DNA of 64,000 nt from the NCBI RefSeq assembly GCF_000372725.1, contig NW_005200417.1, positions 108,141-172,140 of the forward strand. The letters are read 5' to 3'. Position numbers and translations under genes: made by a program. Below the pieces are notes generated by a model. The model saw only the letters and a program-made list of their open reading frames with translations. It made no database searches and was not told the DNA's origin. The DNA is from Emiliania huxleyi CCMP1516. Lineage: Eukaryota > Haptophyta > Isochrysidales > Noelaerhabdaceae. Each line of letters opens with the position of its first letter. Within the stretch, counting starts at the first letter, position 1. Of this stretch, positions 38,502 through 49,225 are shown piece after piece.

Positions 38502-40732
38502 ATGGGCACGGAGCCCGAACCAAGCTGGTCCGTGTTGAGCCCGCTTCGTTTCGATACACATCCCATGCGCTGGCGTCTCCCTCGCCTCCGCAGGGCGCCT
38601 CTGCAGGAGCTGACGCCACCGCCGGCGCTGGCCTGGCCGTGGCTGGAGACTTGGCAGGAGGACGACTGGCTGGCACGGGATCTCAGCACGATGGCTGCCG
38701 TTGCCGTCGCGCTGTTCCTGCTTTATGCGGGAAGCCGAACGCGGTGGCGCTCGCCCGTCTCGCCGCGCGGTCTGCTTGCGCTTCTGGCCACTGCGGTGCG
38801 GCTGCTGGTGCCGGGCGGCTGGCGGCGGCGCGGAGTGCTCTCCAGCCTCACCTTTCCCGCGCTCATCGAGCAGCTCACTCCGGCGTCGCTCGAGGCGATG
38901 CTGCGACACGGCGCTCCCGGCCTGCTTCCCGTGGGCGCACGAGTCGAGTCCGTCCACGCGCTGCAGAGCGGCGGCTTTGATGGCGTCAAGGGCGACAAGC
39001 ACATCGTCGCAGTCTCGTATTCTGGCGCCGGCGCGGCGGCGCTGCCTCCACGCCTGTTTGTGAAGCTGAGCGCTCGCGGCGAGTTTGCAATGAAGATGCT
39101 GGCTGCCGCGACCCAGACCGCGGCGTGCGAGGCGCTCTTCTACCTGCGTCTCGCCGCGGAGGCGCGCGAGTGCGGCATCGCGAGCCCTCGCTGCTACTTC
39201 GCCGACTTTTCCTCGGCGGGCGAGTCGTGCCTGCTGCTCGAGCCTCTGTGCTTCGGCGGCGGCGGCGGAGGCGGCGAGGAGGGCGGCGGCGAGGAGGGCG
39301 GCGGCGAGCGCGTCGCCTCTCCGCCGCTGCTGCCGCCGCGGCACCGCGCGCGCGACCCGCCCTCGCTCGCCGAGCAGCGCGCCTTCGTGCAGGTGGGAGG
39401 CGGGAGAGCTGCGGGAGAGCGGGCCTCTGCAGCCCCCCTTGCGTGAGCCTTCTCGGAACTGTCCTGCAGGCGGGCGGGCGGCTCAACGCGCGGCTGTGGG
39501 GCCCGCACGCGCGAGGCTGCGCCGCCACGCTGCCCAGGTGCCGACGTCTGCCATGGACCTCTCTCCCCCCCACCCTTGCCTGACGAATTCATTAATTAAC
39601 CCAGGTATGACGAGGTCAACCTGCCGCGCACCGCGATCGCGCAGCTGCTCGGGCTGGCAGGGCTGCGCCACTCCGCCCGGAGGACGGTCGGAGGTCGGGC
39701 CCTCAACGCCGCCTTTTGCACCTGGGACGTGCCCGCGCAGCTGGTCGGCCTCGAGCTCGAGCTGATCGCAGACTATTATTAGTACTATTATTGTTATTAT
39801 TATTGTTATATTAGGTCGGCCTCGAGCTCGAGCTGATCGCAGACTTGCCCGACCTGCTCTCCGGGCTCTGCGCCGAGGGCGACCTGCTCGCCTACGGCCA
39901 CAACGACATCGTCGCCGACAACGCATTCTTCTTTGCCCGCGCCAGCGGCGGGCCCGAGGGGGAGGGCGCCACCCTCGGCCTCTTCGACTGGCAGCAGGCC
40001 TGCCTCAACTGCTAACCCTAACCCTAACCCTACCCCTACCCCTAACCCTAACCCTAACCCTAACCCTACCCCTAACCCCAACCCTCTTTGACTGGCGGCA
40101 GGCCTGCCTCAACTGCGTCGGGCTCGAGTGGGCGGTGACGCACCCTCCCGCCTTATACCCCCTCCCCTACCCCACGGTACCCGAACCCACCCTCCCGCCT
40201 TCGACCCCCTCCCGCCCCTCGCCCCCACCCCCCTATCACCCCGCCCCTCACCCCGCCCCCCGTGCCGCAGTGGAACTTCCACTGGCTGCCGCCCGCCTTC
40301 CTCGCCGCGCACGAGGTCTGACCTGCTCGCCCCGCTCCTCCAAGACGGACTGTTAACTCACTGATTCCTAATGACCAGGCGGACCTGCTCGACCTGCTGC
40401 TCAAGACGTACGCCGCGCGAGGCGTCTCCGTCCCGCGCGACCGCTTCCTCCGCGCCTACGCAACCGCGGCCGCCTCGATGTACGTCTTTGGCGGGGGCGC
40501 CATCCAGCCGCTCCTCAAGCGGCTCCACCGACACGGCCTCCTCGAGGACCTCGCCCCGGACGACCACCGCCACGCCGGCGCCTTTCTGCACTCGCCACAC
40601 CGGGAGGCGCTCCTCGCGGCGGAGATGACGCGCCGCACGCTCACCAACGCCTGCGCCATCATGCGGCGGCACGGGTTTGCGGAGCACTGGCGCGAGAGCA
40701 GGGCCAGGGCCTGCGTGCCCCAGGGGGCGTAG
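38502..40732 (+). CDS. APH/EcKL-fold small-molecule kinase, seven exons
   Basis: A 570-residue protein. A hydrophobic segment near residue 65 (MAAVAVALFLLYAG) may anchor it. The kinase fold is of the aminoglycoside-phosphotransferase/ecdysteroid-kinase type: a VKGDKHIVAVSYSG nucleotide-binding strand region, LFVKLSA (lysine), catalytic loop LLAYGHNDIVADNAFFF (H-x-D....N) and LGLFDWQQA (metal-binding DW). Exons are 38502-39392, 39470-39537, 39605-39743, 39815-39997, 40102-40134, 40271-40315 and 40379-40732, and they close in frame. Intron 3 (39744-39814) carries a 31-bp exact copy of the next exon's start; intron 4 (39998-40101) is GC-AG with a CCCTAA core. A Gly/Glu repeat sits before intron 1. 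Substrate is unknown. Confidence 0.8.
39744..39814 (+). repeat. Intron bracketed by an exact 31-bp exon copy
   Basis: Bases 39744-39774 equal 39815-39845 (GTCGGCCTCGAGCTCGAGC...). The rest of the intron is a TTATTA low-complexity run ending in TTAG. Confidence 0.93.
39998..40101 (+). repeat. GC-AG intron with telomere-like core
   Basis: The segment CTCTTCGACTGGCAGCAGGC and its continuation (about 34 bp, 39979-40012) recurs at about 40083-40116 with three differences. Between them are about twelve CCCTAA/CCCCTA units. Splicing at CAG|GC and CAG|GC restores the catalytic DWQQACLNC. Confidence 0.88.
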
Positions 40733-41188
40733 CGAGCGAGTCGGGGTCACTTGCGAAGAGAAACAAAGAACAGATGGTGCACTTGGGGAGTAAGAGGAAG
40801 AAAGTGAAATCAAACAAAAATCGCATAATCACAGATTTTAATTCTTGTCCCAGTAGAGGTGTCCGTTTTATTTACATGTATTTATCCTTTATTAATTCTT
40901 TTCCCAGCGTTGAGCAGGAGCGCGCAACGGCCATTTGCTCGCAGCTTAGAAGTCGCAGACGCCTATAAAGAAAAAACACCAAGCTAAATTTCGGCGGCTA
41001 AAAAGCAAAGGACGGGCGCTCTTGATCGGCAAAGCAAAGTTGGGGTAACGGCGACCGCGTCGCCACAATGCCAGTCGCCTGTCGAGCAGCCTTGGCGGCG
41101 CTCTATTTCATAAAAGTTTAATTTCTTTTATCCAGCGTTGCGCGCAACGGCCATTTGCTCAGCGCCCGGGCCCCGCCACCTCAAAGCA
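40733..41188. promoter_or_regulatory. AT-richer upstream region of TXNDC9 with duplicated motif
   Basis: The block CGCGCAACGGCCATTTGCTC occurs at about 40920-40939 and at about 41141-41160, each preceded by a T-rich tract and CAGCGTTG. The second copy is about 30 bp before the start codon, so this may be a duplicated promoter or leader. Confidence 0.5.
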
Positions 41189-42028
41189 ATGGATCCCATG
41201 ACGATGCAGCAGGCCATGATGGACCAGGCTGTCAGCCAGGTCCTGAGCAATGTCGAGCGGGCCGTCGACGATGAGCTCGAGCGCGTCGAAAACATTACGG
41301 CGCGGCGGCGCCATCATCCGCGCTCTCTCTTTCGCGCGCCCGGCTGATCCCCGACTCCGATGCTAGCAGGAGGACGAGCTGGCAAACATTCGCAGGCGCC
41401 GCGTCGAGGAGATGAAGCGCAAGGCGGAGGAGAAGATGGAGTGGCAGCGGAATGGGCACGGAAGGATGGCAATTGTCGGCGACCAAAAGGAGTTCTTCTC
41501 CTACACCAAGTCGTCCGCACGCGTTGTCTGCCTCTTCACGCGCGAGTCGAACCGGCGCGCCTTCGCGCTCGCGCGCGGCCGCCCTCTCCGTCGCCCTCCT
41601 TCACACTCTCTCGCTCTCGCCTCCTCGCCGCAGGCACGGCAAGATCCTGACCGAGCACCTGAGCATGCTCGCGCAGAGGCACCTCGAGGCGCGCTTCATC
41701 TGCGTGGACGCGGAGAAGGCGCCCTTCATCACCGAGAAGCTCAACATCTGGATGCTCCCGACCATAGTATGCCTCAAGGACAACAAGGCGCGGCAGCGGG
41801 TCCGAGTAGCGCACAGCGAGCTGGGCCGGCCGCCTGGTGACACTGCTGCTGCCACGCCCACAGGTGCACAAGCAGCACAACGGGCTGGACGAGATTGACT
41901 CGTCGGGCAAGTACAGCTCCGGCATGGTCGAGTACCTCCTCCACCTCGACGAGATGCTCGACGAGGCGCCGCTGTACGAGCGCGAGCTGCAGGAGGAGGA
42001 GGAGGAGCTCGCCGACCTCGACGACTAG
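41189..42028 (+). CDS. TXNDC9 / phosducin-like thioredoxin-domain protein
   Basis: A 203-residue homologue of TXNDC9 (PLP3 group), a co-chaperone that works with the CCT chaperonin on tubulin and actin. A helical N-terminus leads into EEMKRKAEEKMEWQRNGHG, then a thioredoxin-like domain without a redox CxxC: FFSYTKSSARVVCLFTRES, KILTEHLSMLAQRHLEARF, VDAEKAPFITEKLNIWMLPT. The tail is acidic (EEEEELADLDD). Exons are 41189-41284, 41370-41566, 41634-41787 and 41864-42028. The first intron is GT-AG; the last (41788-41863) is clearly GC-AG (AACAAG|GC). The exact donor of the second is ambiguous among nearby GC dinucleotides. Confidence 0.88.
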
Positions 42029-42461
42029 CGGGGCGGACCCCTCGCCCCTCGCCCCCCACCCACCCACCCCACTTCGGGCGGTCGCTCTACGCTTCTCTGC
42101 GGCTCGGCGCCGGTACTCGCTCTACGTTCGTGCTGTGACAAGGTGCCTCTGAACCTCTGAGTACTGACTGTGACTCTCTCCCGACCCCGCTGTGACCACA
42201 CACAGACCCGGTCACGCTTGTCGGCACTTGTGCAGCCATCTCCCTCCCACGCCATCTGTGCATGCATGATGTGAGTCTCGCCGGAGGACTTTTTAATTTA
42301 TTCCTGACAAAAGAGAGGCAGAACACGGAAGAGGGAAGAGAGTCCAAACAGAGAGCTAGAGTGTAGAGAGGCTGCGGCCAAAAAAATCTCCGCGCGGCTT
42401 GTTGTGCGAGTATGTATATGGGCCAAAAGCGTCGAAAATGTCCCAAAAAGCGTGTCTCGAG

Positions 42462-42602
42462 TTTGTGGCAGCCCCACAGCCGGCGCGCGCCGCCAGGAAG
42501 CACCGCTCGCGTGTCGGCCGCACTCCCTGGCACCCAGGGAGTGCGGCCGACCGACCAGACCGAGTAGGCTCGATGCCGCGCTCGCTGTGGGGCTGCCACA
42601 AA
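42462..42602. repeat. Nested perfect inverted repeats (long hairpin)
   Basis: Outer arms TTTGTGGCAGCCCCACAGC (42462-42480) and its complement (42584-42602) are perfect over 19 bp. Inner arms GTCGGCCGCACTCCCTGG (42513-42530) and complement (42534-42551) are perfect over 18 bp with a 3-nt loop. It lies between the convergent ends of TXNDC9 and MCM10. Confidence 0.85.
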
Positions 42603-43381
42603 GTCGCCGCCGAGCGTGCCACCGACGGCGTCCCGGCGGAGGTGATGGAGTGTGAGACCTGAGGCTGCGGAGGTGACGCCTGAGGTACCGGCCCGTGCAC
42701 GGCGACTCAGCCGGCGACCGCCACGGGCTCAGACGAGACTTGTCGACTCGTTACGGCTCAGCTTCACCGTGGTCATCGGGCGTCTGTCGACGTCAGGACC
42801 ACCCATACAGCTCGCGGGTTTGAGGTCGCAAGAGCCAAGATGGTGGCGTTTGGACATCCCAGCCATCACTCAAGACAGCCTGTAGGTGATGGCGGGACGG
42901 CGCAGTGTTTGTGGCACTCGGCAGTAGGCACCCGCGGCACGGCCCTGCTGTCGGCTCTCGCGGGCTGCGGAACCGGCCCCAGAAGGGGACGGTCCGGGCG
43001 AGTGTGGCAGCTCCTGCGCTAGTATGGGCAACCTCTATCACAATACTACTGATCCTGGTCATTAGAGCTGCCAGGGATAGCGTCAGGAGCCGGTAGGAGT
43101 CAAAACCCCTCATATTTGAGACATCGTGGCCCATATACTCGCACAACGAGCCGCGCACCGCGCACCGCGCGCGGCGCGGCCCCCGCCCCGCCGGCCAACC
43201 GGCCCGCGCCGGCGGCGCGCACGTCACTCGTCGGGCGCACGTACGGGCCCGCCGGTCCGCGTGCGCGCCACGCCCACGCCGCGCGCCCCCGGTTGGCACG
43301 AGAGGGAGGGAAAACTCACAAGAGCGTGGCCCAGAGCTGGCAGAGCCGTGGCCCCCGGATGTGCCACCTCGTGCGTCGCTG
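42603..43381. other. Intergenic region, no gene seen
   Basis: GC-rich; no family or repeat recognised. It lies downstream of the MCM10 stop codon on the minus strand. Confidence 0.4.
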
Positions 43382-44212
43382 TCAGTAGCGGCTCTGCAGC
43401 TCCAGCCGGGCATTCTTCTGAGCAGCCTCGTTGACCTGCGCCAGCAGCGCGGCTCGCGCCTCGTCGCCGTCGCCGCGCGCCTCCCCAAAGACCGAGCTCA
43501 TCACCGCGTCCTGCTGCACCACTGCGGACGACGCCTTGTCGCGCAACGCAGCCTCCCCGGCCCGGCTCGCCACCGCCTCCCAACCGAACCGGACGCCGCC
43601 CTCGGCCGCCCTCTGCTGCTTGGGCGGAGGCCCCACCACGAGCTCGTCCTCGTCGTCCTCGCCGTCGTCCTGTGGCGAGAGGCGAGAGGCGAGAGGGGAG
43701 GGGGCTGGCTCTAATGGGCTCCGCGCGGGGGGGGCGGGCTGCGCATCTGAGCGGCGCCTCGAGCTCGACCATCCCCTGCCCCTGCTCCTCCGCCGCCCTT
43801 GCCTCGCTCGCCGCCCTGTCCGCCGGCCTGCCCGCTGCCTGGCCCGCTGCCTGGCCCGTCGCCTGGCCCGCCGCCGGGCGCGTGCGCTGCGCTGGCAGAC
43901 CCGCCCGCTGCTCCGCCCGCTGCTCCGCCCGCTGCTCCGCCCGCTGCTCCGCCCGCTGCCGCTTGCTTCGCTCCGCGGCCTCGAGGGCCACCTCGCGCGC
44001 CGCGTTCCGCTGCTGCTCCGCCACCACGCGCTGGACCAGGTTCCTTCCTCCGATGGACTTGCTCCGCCGCCCAAACTCGGCCTGCAGCTCCTTCTGCTTG
44101 CGCAGCTCCGACCCGCCACACGCCTCGCCCGGCCGCAGCGCCTTTAGCTCCGGCGGGTGGAGCGGCGCCGCCGGCTCCTCCATCGACCGATCCTCGTCCA
44201 TAAAGGACCGCT

Positions 44213-44245
<33 letters not shown>

Positions 44246-45682
44246 CGCCGCCGCCGCCCACGCCGCCGCCGCCGCCGCCCACGCCGCCGCCGCCGCCGCC
44301 GCCTGTCCTTCCGAGGCGCTGGGCAAAAGCCGTGCCGGCGCCCGGCGCGCGCGGCGCGAGCGGAGGCCGCCGCTGCAGGTGGCCGGGCAAGCGCGGCTGC
44401 GGGACGGGCCGGTTGCGCATCACGTCCGCCCGCTGCGTCGGCGCGAGCTGCGCCGCCTGCGCGAGGTGGCCCGCGCAGTAGGGCGAGTGCGAGCGGAGGA
44501 CGAGCGCGCTGCAGCGAACGCCCGACGCGGCGGAGTCCGCCTTGCACCGCCCGAGGTTGGCAGCGTACCCCACCCGCAGGAGCTGCGGGGCGCGGCTGAC
44601 GCTGCACTGCCAGTGGCCGGTCTGCCCACGCGCCTGCGGGATGAGCCGCGGCGCGAGGACGGCGAAGACCTGTCCGCGCTCCGCCCGCAGGCCTGCGCGG
44701 TGCGCCTGGTCGTGCAGCCACACGTGCAGCGAGGCGGGCCTACAGCAGGCAGGTCCAGGACGGGTCGGGGGAGGGTCTTGGTGCAGCCGCGCGAGCAGGT
44801 CGGAGAGGGCCGGTCGGCGCGCAGGTTGGAGAGGGTCCAGCGCGTGCACGGGTGGCCCTTGCCGGTCGTCCGCTGCTCGACGCGCGTGAGGATGCCGACG
44901 GAGCCCCACGCCGACGAGCAGGCGACGGTGTGCGCGCCGAGCGCGTCGAGCCGCATGAAGCGGCACCCGTCCGACTCGATCCGCTCGCGCAGCTCGCCGT
45001 CGCTCACCGCCCGCTCGCCGAGCCCGATGCCGGACAGGGCGCACGTCTCCAGCAGCGCGAGCCGCCGCACCGCTCCCTCCGCCCGAGCTTCCTCGCACGA
45101 CGCCGCGGCACCAGCCTCCTCGCCGCCGGACGCCACCGCCGGCTGACGTGCCTTTGCCGCCCTCAGCTCCGCCGCACCACTGGACGGCTCCTCCTCTTCT
45201 CCGGCTGCCTCTTCCCCTCCCTCCTCCCCTCCCTCCTCCCCGCCCTCCCCCCCTCCCTCCTCCTCAAAGTCAAACTCGATCGGCTCGGCGCCGTCGTCGC
45301 CGTCGTCGCTGCTGCCGGCAGGCGCAGCTCGCTTCGAGTACCAGGGAGCGAGCCCGGGCGCCTCGCCGCCGCTGCGCTCCGCTGCAGCAGCCTCCACGGC
45401 CTCCATCAGCGCGGAGTCGTCGATCGCGTCGAGCTCGTCGAGCGGCGTGCGGCCGCTCTCCTGCGGTGGCGCCTCGTCGTCATCGATCAGGTTCACATGC
45501 ACCGATGCCGTAACAGGGGCACCGCTCTCGAGCCTCCTCAGCTCAGCCTCCTCCGAGCGGTCCACGTCGCAGGCAAGCCTGCCGCGACAGGCTGCGCCGG
45601 GCGGTGGAGGGATCCGCTCGGACTTGGCCTGCCTCACCGCCGCGGCGAAGCGCGCGGCGACGACCTCACGAGAAGGCAACAT
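43382..45682 (-). CDS. MCM10 DNA replication initiation factor
   Basis: Replication factor that binds the CMG helicase, DNA polymerase alpha and DNA; 713 residues. The OB-fold carries WGSVGILTRVEQRTTGKGHP, RWTLSNLRADRPASLHVWL and QVFAVLAPRLIP. The MCM10 zinc finger follows as LGRCKADSAASGVRC with SPYCAGH (CCCH type), then a short helical segment ending PTQRADVMRNRP. Exons are 45682-44811, 44739-43758 and 43669-43382, closing in frame; both introns have GC donors (71 and 88 nt). The N-terminus is acidic with a GGEE repeat. After the zinc finger lie a (Gly6-Val)n run and a RAEQ repeat, both unusual insertions. An ATG at 45682 is preferred over an in-frame GTG 12 bp upstream. Confidence 0.9.
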
Positions 45683-45962
45683 ATACACACACACGCACGT
45701 TGCGAGCTGGGCGAGGGATGTTGGCCAGCGATTTGGCGGGAGCCCGCGATTTCTCTTTTATTAAGTTTGCTTTCTATTTGCATGAAAAATCCAAATCCTC
45801 AGGGTAAAGTAAGATTTTCACTTAGAAACACAGAAAAAGAAACTCGAACGCCGCTGGTCGAGCCCGCTGTGGGACGAACGCTGCTCGCCAAGGCTCTCGG
45901 GTTGACTCGGCCAGACTAAAACCCCGAGTGGGTGCCTCGCCAGGGCTAACAGGACAACACAT
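45683..45962. promoter_or_regulatory. 280-bp bidirectional promoter region
   Basis: Between the start codons of MCM10 (minus) and the GT31 enzyme (plus). It contains an AT-richer stretch at 45755-45840, the likely core promoter area for one or both genes. Confidence 0.45.
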
Positions 45963-47081
45963 ATGCCGCTCACGTTGCTCCTGCTTGCCTCCGCTCCCGC
46001 GTACGCCAGATCGCCGCGCGCGGCGCTGCGGCCGTACCACCTGCTCGGGAACGGGACGCTCCACCACGGCTCGCCGCGGCCGCAGGACACGCGTGCCCAC
46101 CGCGTGCCGCTCCTCGTGCTCATCTTCAGCACCGAGGCCAACGGCGCACGGCGACAGGAGCAGCACCGCACATGGCTCAACCACGACTGGCGGGACGCGG
46201 CCGGCGAGCCCGTGCCGTGGCGGTACGCCTACGTGATCGGCCGGCGCGGCGGCGCCGCCGCCGCCACCGTTCCGCCCGACGAGCTGGTGGGCGACCGGCT
46301 GCACCTCGGGCGCGTGGAGGACACGTACCTCGGCCTGGTGCACAAGACACTCGAGGCGCTGCGGTGGGCGGCCGCCTCGGTCTCCTTCGAGGCCCTCCTC
46401 AAGACGGACGACGATTCGATCGCGCACGTCTCTCGGCTATGGGCGTGGCTCGGCGCCGCCGCCGCGCGAGAGGCGTCCGAGGCGAGTGCCTGGCGGTGGG
46501 GTCGCCTCTACGCGGGCCGGCTGCAGGTTGACTCGCAGGTCGTCCGCTCGAACTTCACCGCCGCCGACCTGTGGCACCCCTCTTGGTACCCCCGCGACTT
46601 TCTCAAGTGGGCGGTGCCGGTCGCCTCGTTCGGGGCGGACCGGTTTCCGCCGCACTGCTCCGGCGGCGGGTACCTGCTCGGCCGCGACGCCGCCGCCTCC
46701 CTCCTCGCCGAGCGCGCGCGCTGGGTCGCCGACCCCTTCCCCGTCGAGGACGCCTTTCTGGGCGTCCTCGCGCAGCGGGCCGGGCTAGCGCCAACCAACT
46801 TGGGGCCGAACCTGCGCGGGAGGCAGAGCGAGGGCTGCGTCGCCGGCGTCGTCTGCGAGGAGACCGCGCGCCACGCGCTCTTCGAGGACCCGCCCGCCTC
46901 GAGCCCGCAGGGCCGCGCGCTCTTCGCAGGCCGCATCTTGGTCCACCGCGTGAGCAGCTTCGAGCGGGCCTTTGCCTGGCTGCTGCTGGAGCCAAGGAGG
47001 AGAAGCCAGGGGCGGGCGCGAGGCGGAGGGTCGCAGCAGCGTGGCGGTGAGGCAGGCCACGTCGCAGCTATGGGGAGGTAA
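45963..47081 (+). CDS. GT31-family beta-1,3-glycosyltransferase
   Basis: Single-exon, 372-residue enzyme with a short N-terminal hydrophobic segment (MPLTLLLLASAPAYA) that serves as signal peptide or anchor for the secretory pathway. GT31 motifs in order: RRQEQHRTWLNHDW (R-x-x-x-R-x-TW), VEDTYLGLVHKTLEALRWA, LLKTDDDSI (metal-binding DDD), PPHCSGGGYLLGRDAA and VEDAFLGVLAQRAGL (ED-V/A-GxxL). Members add galactose or N-acetylglucosamine in beta-1,3 linkage to glycoproteins or glycolipids. The Gln/Gly/Arg-rich C-terminus is not conserved. An N-glycosylation site (NFT) is present. Confidence 0.85.
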   Translation: MPLTLLLLASAPAYARSPRAALRPYHLLGNGTLHHGSPRPQDTRAHRVPLLVLIFSTEANGARRQEQHRTWLNHDWRDAAGEPVPWRYAYVIGRRGGAAAATVPPDELVGDRLHLGRVEDTYLGLVHKTLEALRWAAASVSFEALLKTDDDSIAHVSRLWAWLGAAAAREASEASAWRWGRLYAGRLQVDSQVVRSNFTAADLWHPSWYPRDFLKWAVPVASFGADRFPPHCSGGGYLLGRDAAASLLAERARWVADPFPVEDAFLGVLAQRAGLAPTNLGPNLRGRQSEGCVAGVVCEETARHALFEDPPASSPQGRALFAGRILVHRVSSFERAFAWLLLEPRRRSQGRARGGGSQQRGGEAGHVAAMGR

Positions 47082-47938
47082 GAGTGCCAAAAGGATTGCT
47101 GCCGGCAAGACATAAAGGGTGGCTAAGGGCTCTGCCCGCAAGGCGCCCGCGTCGCCGACGCGGTACCATTGACTAATCCCGGGATTCACACCCACAGACC
47201 AAATAGCGAAAATCCGAATACCGAATACCGTGCAAAAACCACGGAATGTGTAATGTGTGTGAGACACGAAAAGAACGAGCAACGACCCACGGTGTAAAAG
47301 CTAAAACAAGAGTTTGGGTGTTTGCATGGCTAACTCCATATAACATGGACATGGGCGATCCAGCGCTTCCTTCGATTGGATGGACGAAATGATCGCGGAA
47401 AAAGCGGGAGCGCATCGCGACATCGGGGTTCACCATATGCCGAGCCTGCGCTCGGCCTGGCGCCTGCGCGCGCGCGCCTCGCCCGAGCGCAGCCACTTGC
47501 GGACCTGGCCAGCCTGTTCCTGGCTCGTGCCCAGCCTCTCCTTCCGCTGCCGCCGGCCTCGCAGTCCCGCCTGCCATCACGCTGCAGAGCCTGCGTAGAC
47601 GCCACAGACGCCAATTCTGCAACCCACAGCCCTGTGGCACACTGAGGGCGAGGGCCAGCAGTATACGACGACGACGGCATCTCACACCCCGCGCTGGCCA
47701 GCGCCATCAGCCCCTCACGGCCCGGCCCAACCTCCCTTCGCCACCCTCGCCTCCAGTGCCTCCAATCAAGTCGCACCTCTCTGATCTTCAGCGAATGCAG
47801 CGGCAGCACCACGTCAGAGGCCGGGCCGACTGGCGGACCTGCATGCCCAGCCATGCCCCCCACTCCCCACCCGCTTGGTCCTTGGATCGATCAGCTGACA
47901 GCTCCACCAGCTCCCACCGCACCGCGTGTCGTGTCATG
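47082..47938. other. Intergenic region, no gene seen
   Basis: GC-rich DNA with short overlapping frames only; AT-richer at 47180-47330. Confidence 0.4.
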
Positions 47939-48824
47939 CTGAGGGAGGGTGTAGAGGATGTAGAGTGTAGAGCGCTGTAGAGCTGTAGAGATGTAGAGCG
48001 CTGGAGAGCGCTGGAGAGCTGTAGCGCTCTACATCCGGCGCGGGACAGAGCGATGCAGATGTAGAGCGATGTAGAGGCGCTCTACAACGTGAAATCTCTA
48101 CAACAAACTCTACATCATAAGCGGCGAACGAGGCACGGTCGCTCTCCGACATTAGGCGCGTTGCACTTGTGCCAGTGCTGCCCTGGCCTTCTGTCTGCCC
48201 GCCCAATGGGTGGCAGGTGCCTCTGCTGCTGTGGCATGCCCCACGGCTGCGACTGGCCGGCGCCTCGGCGCGTCAGCTCGGCTCGGCGTAGCGATCGTGG
48301 CCAGCGCAACTCGCTTAGACTCAACGCTCAGCCAGGAGCTCCCGCACGCGCTGGCGCGAGTCATGGCGCATGCAACGCGCAGCAATGCTCGCCTCGCCTC
48401 GCGCAAATGCGACCGTCCTCGCAGCCGAGAGTCCACCGCCTGCTAAAGAAGCACAGCGATGAATGCGGCACCGGCGACGCATGGCAGGCTGGTCATGACG
48501 CAGTCATTAGGGTGTTGTGTGCCGTCAGAGTGACTCTGAGTGTGTGTCAGGGATATAGTCAGGGCTGTCCATCAGAGCTCCAGCAAGCTCGGAGACACCC
48601 CACTAGTGCGGCTCGACCTCTTTGAGTCACTGCCTTCCCGGCGGGTTTGCTGTAGAGCCTCTACAACAAACTCTACAGCAAAATCGCGCTCTACAGTGCT
48701 CTATACATCTACATCGCTCTGTCCCGCGCCGGATGTAGAGCTCTATACAGCTCTACAGCGCTCTACAGCTCTACAGCTCTACAGCGCTCTACACTCTACA
48801 TCCTCTACACCCTCCCTCACTCAG
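47939..48824. mobile_element. MITE with long inverted repeats and 8-bp target duplication (886 bp)
   Basis: GTGTCATG flanks both sides (47931-47938 and 48825-48832). The ends begin CTGAGGGAGGGTGTAGAGG and, on the other strand, CTGAGTGAGGGAGGGTGTAG. Inverted arms extend about 180 bp (to about 48118 and from about 48649) and are full of TGTAGAGC units. The centre has no recognisable gene. A non-autonomous hAT-like element is most likely. Confidence 0.85.
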
Positions 48825-49225
48825 GTGTCATGAAGCATGAATGATAGATAGACATAGCAAGCACATGAACCATCGAAGGGTCTGTCCAAAAAGAACTCTC
48901 GGCGGGCCGCGCGCCCCGCCCCTAGCCCCGCCCGAGTTTGAAAAGGGCGACGGACGCTTGCGTCCTAGCCTCCAACAACGCCTCCCCGGCGCAGAGGGCC
49001 CCCCGGAGGGATGCTCAACCGCTCCACGCCACGCCGTTTCCCGGTTATCTTTTATTTTCAGACAATTCCGCGAAAAACTTCGGTGTCGGTGTTTCCGTTT
49101 GATACGGCGGGCTCGGTGACGTCCTCAGCGCTCAGGAGCGAGGGGGCTTACTCCGCGCCCCGAGGCCCGACGTCGTGCCGTGGCCAATAATGGACATGCA
49201 TTGCGACCAGACCACGGGTGTCTGA

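Noticed and set aside
47173-47863. Minus-strand frames downstream of the GT31 gene
   Set aside because: No motif; overlapping frames in both directions, Arg/Ala-rich.
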